A stretch of 38,869 bases of DNA from Polymorphobacter sp. (lineage in GTDB: Bacteria > Pseudomonadota > Alphaproteobacteria > Sphingomonadales > Sphingomonadaceae): NCBI RefSeq assembly GCF_025362435.1, contig NZ_JANYGL010000021.1, forward strand, positions 1 to 38,869, written 5' to 3'. The notes below the pieces were generated by a model. That model worked only from the letters and a program-made list of their open reading frames with translations. It made no database searches and was not told the origin of the DNA. The translations under genes and the position numbers were made by a program. Position 1 is the stretch's first letter. Every line of letters begins with the position of its first letter. Of the stretch, positions 36,017 to 38,869 are shown in pieces.

Positions 36017-37081
36017 TTACGCGGTCTTGAGCGACGCCATGTCGATGACGAAGCGATACTTGACGTCGCTCCGTACCATCCGGTCGTAGGCGGTGTCGAT
36101 CTCGTCGATCGCGATCATCTCGATATCGGCGGTCAACTTATGGTCGCGGCAGAAGTCGAGCATCTCCTGCGTCTCGGCGATGCCGCCGATCAGCGACCCG
36201 GCGATCGAGCGGCGCTTGAAGATCAGGTTGCCGACCGTCGGCGACGGATGCGGATGCTCGGGAACGCCGACCAGCGTCAGCGTCCCGTCGCGCTTGAGCA
36301 GCGACGTCAGCGCGTCGAGATCATGGCTCGCCGCGACGGTGTCGAGGATGAAATCGAAGCTGTTGGCGTGCGCCGTCATCGCGTCGGCATCCTTCGACAC
36401 GATCAGGTCCTTCGCCCCGAGCCGGATCGCGTCGTCGCGCTTGTTCGGCGAAGTCGAGAAGACATAGACCTCGGCCCCCATCGCGGCCGCGATCTTGACC
36501 CCCATGTGGCCGAGCCCGCCGAGCCCGACGATGCCGACCTTCTGCCCCGGACCGACCTTCCAGTGGCGCAGCGGCGAATAGGTCGTGATGCCGGCACACA
36601 GCAGCGGCGCAACGGCAGCGAGGTCGGCCTCGTCGTGGCTGACCGTCAGGACGAAGCCTTGGTCGACGACGATGTGATCCGAATAGCCGCCGAAGGTGTA
36701 GCCGCCGAGGACGGTGTCGGTGCCGTTGTACGTGCCGACGAAGCCGGTCGTCTCGCAATACTGCTCCTCGCCGTCATTGCACGACGGGCAGTGCCCGCAG
36801 CTGTCGACCATGCAGCCGACGCCGACGACGTCACCGACGGCGAACTTGCTGACGTTGCCGCCGACAGCGGTGACGCGCCCGACGATCTCGTGGCCGGGGA
36901 CGCACGGATACTGGGTGCCGCCCCACTCGCTGCGCGCGGTGTGGAGGTCGGAATGACAGACTCCGCAGAACAGGATGTCGATTGCGACATCGTCGGGCTG
37001 AACGTCGCGGCGGGTGAAGCTGAAGGGCGCGAGCGGCGTGTCCGCGGACTGCGCCGCATAGGCGTTGGCGGTCGTCGACAT
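36017..37081 (-). CDS. Zinc-dependent NAD(P) alcohol dehydrogenase (YahK/cinnamyl-type)
   Basis: A 354-residue MDR enzyme that interconverts alcohols and aldehydes. Catalytic zinc ligands are Cys42 (GVCHSD), His64-Glu65 (PGHEIVG) and Cys162 (PLLCAG); the structural zinc ligands are Cys95, 98, 101 and 109 (SCGHCPSC...YC). The cofactor loop is IVGLGGLGHMGVK. Likely NADPH-dependent aldehyde reduction, by similarity to YahK. It is divergent from the hydroxybutyryl-CoA dehydrogenase gene across 183 bp. Confidence 0.92.
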   Translation of the reverse strand: MSTTANAYAAQSADTPLAPFSFTRRDVQPDDVAIDILFCGVCHSDLHTARSEWGGTQYPCVPGHEIVGRVTAVGGNVSKFAVGDVVGVGCMVDSCGHCPSCNDGEEQYCETTGFVGTYNGTDTVLGGYTFGGYSDHIVVDQGFVLTVSHDEADLAAVAPLLCAGITTYSPLRHWKVGPGQKVGIVGLGGLGHMGVKIAAAMGAEVYVFSTSPNKRDDAIRLGAKDLIVSKDADAMTAHANSFDFILDTVAASHDLDALTSLLKRDGTLTLVGVPEHPHPSPTVGNLIFKRRSIAGSLIGGIAETQEMLDFCRDHKLTADIEMIAIDEIDTAYDRMVRSDVKYRFVIDMASLKTA

Positions 37082-37188
37082 GATGGGTTCCTGACGGGAT
37101 CTGGCGGGCGCGGGCTGGTCGCGCCGATAAGGATATCGGATGGCGACAGGCGTTGTTCCACCCCTGCCGACCGTCCGGCATCGATATT

Positions 37189-37202
37189 TTGCTGCAACGC
37201 AA
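37189..37202. promoter_or_regulatory. Candidate operator between adh and hbd
   Basis: TTGCTGCAACGCAA contains the palindrome TTGC-T-GCAA and a further GCAA repeat, in the divergent intergenic region. Repeated TGC/GCA units are a common regulator-site form. Which protein binds, if any, is unknown. Confidence 0.25.
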
Positions 37203-37264
37203 CAGGCTGTTCAACCCGCGGCGATCCTCGCTATGAAGTTCCTCCACCACGAAGGCGCGACAGC

Positions 37265-38134
37265 ATGCAGACGATCGGCGTTATCGGCGCGGGCCTGATG
37301 GGCAACGGCATCGCGCATGTCGCGGCGCTCGCCGGCTACGACGTCATCCTGTCCGATGTCGCGATCGAGCGGGTCGAGGCGGCGAAGGCGACGATCGCTG
37401 CCAACCTCGCGCGCGGGGTCAAGAAAGGCACGGTCGACGCCGCTGCGGTCGATCCTGCGCTCGCCCGGATCGCGCTGACCACCGACACTGCCGCCTTTGC
37501 CGCCGCCGACCTCGTCATCGAGGCGGCGACCGAGAACGAGGGCATCAAGGCGAAGATCTTCGCTGGCCTGTGCCCGCACCTCGCGCCGCATGCGCTGATC
37601 GCGACCAACACCTCGTCGATCTCGATCACCCGGCTGGCGGCGGCAACCGACCGCCCCGACCGCTTCACCGGGGTCCATTTCTTCAATCCCGTCCCGCTGA
37701 TGGCGCTCGTCGAGATCATCCGCGGGCTGGCGACGTCGGACGCGACCGCGACCGCGATGCACGGCTTTGCCGCCAAGCTCGGCAAGACCGCGATCGAGGC
37801 CGCCGACGCCCCCGCCTTCATCGTCAACCGCGTCCTCTGCCCGATGCTCAACGAGGCAATCTTCGCGCTGGGCGAGGGCGTCGGCTCGGTCGTCGACATC
37901 GACACCGGGCTCAAGCTCGGCGCGAATCATCCGATGGGACCGCTGACGCTCGCCGATTTCGTCGGCCTCGACACGCTGCTGTCGATCATGCGCGTCATGC
38001 AGGACGCCACCGGAGACCCGAAATACCGCCCCGCGCCGCTGCTGGTGAAATATGTCGAGGCAGGGTGGCTGGGGAAGAAGACGAAGCGCGGGTTCTACGA
38101 TTATTCGGGCCCGGAGCCGGTGCCGACGCGATAG
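37265..38134 (+). CDS. 3-hydroxybutyryl-CoA dehydrogenase
   Basis: Oxidises (S)-3-hydroxyacyl-CoA with NAD, or runs in reverse in butyrate/PHB-linked routes. The 289-residue protein starts with IGVIGAGLMGNGIAHVAAL (NAD loop 8-13); the catalytic pair is Glu90 (VIEAATEN) and His138 (GVHFFNPVP); NTSSISIT and the C-terminal KKTKRGFYDYSG complete the fold. A GAAGG ribosome-binding site stands 9 nt before ATG 37265; the open frame continues far upstream, but the Rossmann start fixes this ATG. Confidence 0.93.
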   Translation: MQTIGVIGAGLMGNGIAHVAALAGYDVILSDVAIERVEAAKATIAANLARGVKKGTVDAAAVDPALARIALTTDTAAFAAADLVIEAATENEGIKAKIFAGLCPHLAPHALIATNTSSISITRLAAATDRPDRFTGVHFFNPVPLMALVEIIRGLATSDATATAMHGFAAKLGKTAIEAADAPAFIVNRVLCPMLNEAIFALGEGVGSVVDIDTGLKLGANHPMGPLTLADFVGLDTLLSIMRVMQDATGDPKYRPAPLLVKYVEAGWLGKKTKRGFYDYSGPEPVPTR

Positions 38135-38170
38135 CCTACGGAGCGCCTGCGCCCGGAGAGTAGCTTGCGC

Positions 38171-38869
38171 TCAACCCCGCGCTATCGCCGCCGCCTTGAT
38201 GAAGTCCCACACCGCCTTGGTGAAGCCCGGCGACGCATCGGTCGACCATTCGTCCATCCGTTCGTAAAGCGCGACGACCTCGGTCCTCATCCGCGCGTCG
38301 GCGGCCATGTTGAACGGCTTGAGCAGCGCGTTCCATTCGGTGAGATACGCCTGCGCCGTGTCCGAGGCAGGATCGAGCGGCAGCGCGGCGGCTATGCGCG
38401 AGCCGATGTCGGCCCATTTCGCCTGGTAGGCGACCGGGTCGAAATCGTTCGGCAGCGCGCCCATCTTCTCGCGCCAGCGCGCCTGGTCCTCGGCGGTATA
38501 ATAGCGGTCGACGACCTTCTGCCACGCGGCGGTCTGTTCGGTCATGGTCTTCTCTCCTTGTCTGATGAGGGCGCAGAAGGTGTCGATGTCGATCGTCGCG
38601 TCGGCGGTCAGCGCCGCCTGCGCCGCGCGCAATCCCGCGAGCGCATCGTCGATGCTCGCCCGGCGCGCGGTCAGATCGGCGAGCTGGGTGGCGATCAACC
38701 GGTCGAGGTCGAGCCAGCGGTCGCCCTGCAGCGCGCCGATCTGCGCGAGGCTGAACCCGGCGCGCTTGAGGACGGTGACCTGGTGGAGGCGGGCGACCTC
38801 GTCGGCCCCATAGCGCCGCTGCCCCGCCGCCGACCGCTGGGCACGAACCAGCCCCCGCGCCTCATAGAA
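38171..38869 (-). CDS. MerR-family regulator with TipAS-like domain, 5' end outside the window
   Basis: The visible 232 residues begin inside the DNA-binding domain (FYEARGLVRAQRS, then GQRRYGADEVARLHQV and KRAGFSLAQIGALQ), so the first helix lies beyond 38869. A coiled-coil dimerisation helix (about 60-110) is followed by a TipAS-type effector domain (MTEQTAAWQKVVDRYYTAED..., WDFIKAAA). TipA/SkgA relatives bind small molecules or respond to oxidative stress. Its partner genes lie outside the window. Confidence 0.85.
   Translation of the reverse strand, partial: FYEARGLVRAQRSAAGQRRYGADEVARLHQVTVLKRAGFSLAQIGALQGDRWLDLDRLIATQLADLTARRASIDDALAGLRAAQAALTADATIDIDTFCALIRQGEKTMTEQTAAWQKVVDRYYTAEDQARWREKMGALPNDFDPVAYQAKWADIGSRIAAALPLDPASDTAQAYLTEWNALLKPFNMAADARMRTEVVALYERMDEWSTDASPGFTKAVWDFIKAAAIARG

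Noticed and set aside
36140-37264. N-terminal extension of the hydroxybutyryl-CoA dehydrogenase frame
   Set aside because: The extension is antisense to the alcohol dehydrogenase gene and lacks homology; the Rossmann motif starts at 37265.

Overview
The window is high-GC, gene-dense DNA from an alphaproteobacterium, most likely a sphingomonad (Sphingomonadales). Three things point there: the order of several neighbourhoods (cobA–DUF2849–cysI–DUF934–cysH; isoaspartyl methyltransferase–tolC–PopZ-like–valS; chvI–chvG–hprK/rapZ–EIIA–HPr beside pckA), the short HprK, and the HslV propeptide ending in WHG. The genus cannot be fixed from sequence alone. Most genes are ordinary chromosomal housekeeping. 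Genes are packed with many 4-bp ATGA/GTGA start-stop overlaps.

Layout. 1-355: a poly-G edge and a gene-free leader. 356-4280: a sulfate-assimilation operon (siroheme synthesis, sulfite reductase, APS reductase). 4290-6267: a DUF1993 protein and a DHA2-type efflux pump on the minus strand. 6268-6718: a gene-free stretch with a large inverted repeat and a double hairpin. 6719-8592: hslVU, divergent from infC and a membrane-anchored methyltransferase (8757-9994). 10036-11897: a host-attachment-family protein, a dipeptide epimerase and a small unknown gene. 11904-15500 (minus): tRNA-Cys followed 13 nt later by a four-gene overlapping envelope operon (deacetylase-like, multi-pass membrane protein, DUF2141, glycosyltransferase). 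15609-21683: isoaspartyl methyltransferase, tolC, a PopZ-like gene, a toxin/antitoxin-like insertion, and valS. 21763-22709: two paralogous secreted proteins. 22696-24259 (minus): HTH protein, unknown protein and topoisomerase IB, divergent from an S24-type repressor. 25076-25705: a HigBA toxin-antitoxin module with a palindromic operator. 25726-28457: an acyl-CoA dehydrogenase coupled to a CDF metal exporter. 28646-33119 (minus): the ChvI-ChvG two-component system coupled to a nitrogen/carbon-type PTS signalling set (HprK fused to RapZ, EIIA, HPr), divergent from pckA. 34954-38869: an epimerase/reductase, a zinc alcohol dehydrogenase, 3-hydroxybutyryl-CoA dehydrogenase and a MerR/TipAS regulator cut off by the window end.

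How it works together. CobA supplies the siroheme precursor used by the sulfite reductase encoded two genes later, and CysH makes the sulfite. ChvI/ChvG and the PTS branch lie in one run of touching genes next to PEP carboxykinase, which makes the phosphoenolpyruvate that feeds PTS phosphorylation. The HprK-RapZ fusion puts the HPr kinase and the RapZ regulator in one polypeptide.

Most worth a second look: the HprK-RapZ fusion, the tRNA-Cys-led envelope operon, an apparent AUA start codon for infC, the zeta-like module wedged between a PopZ-like gene and valS, and the hairpin that hides the ribosome-binding site of the second secreted paralogue. All function calls come from reading the translated sequence; no database search was run.
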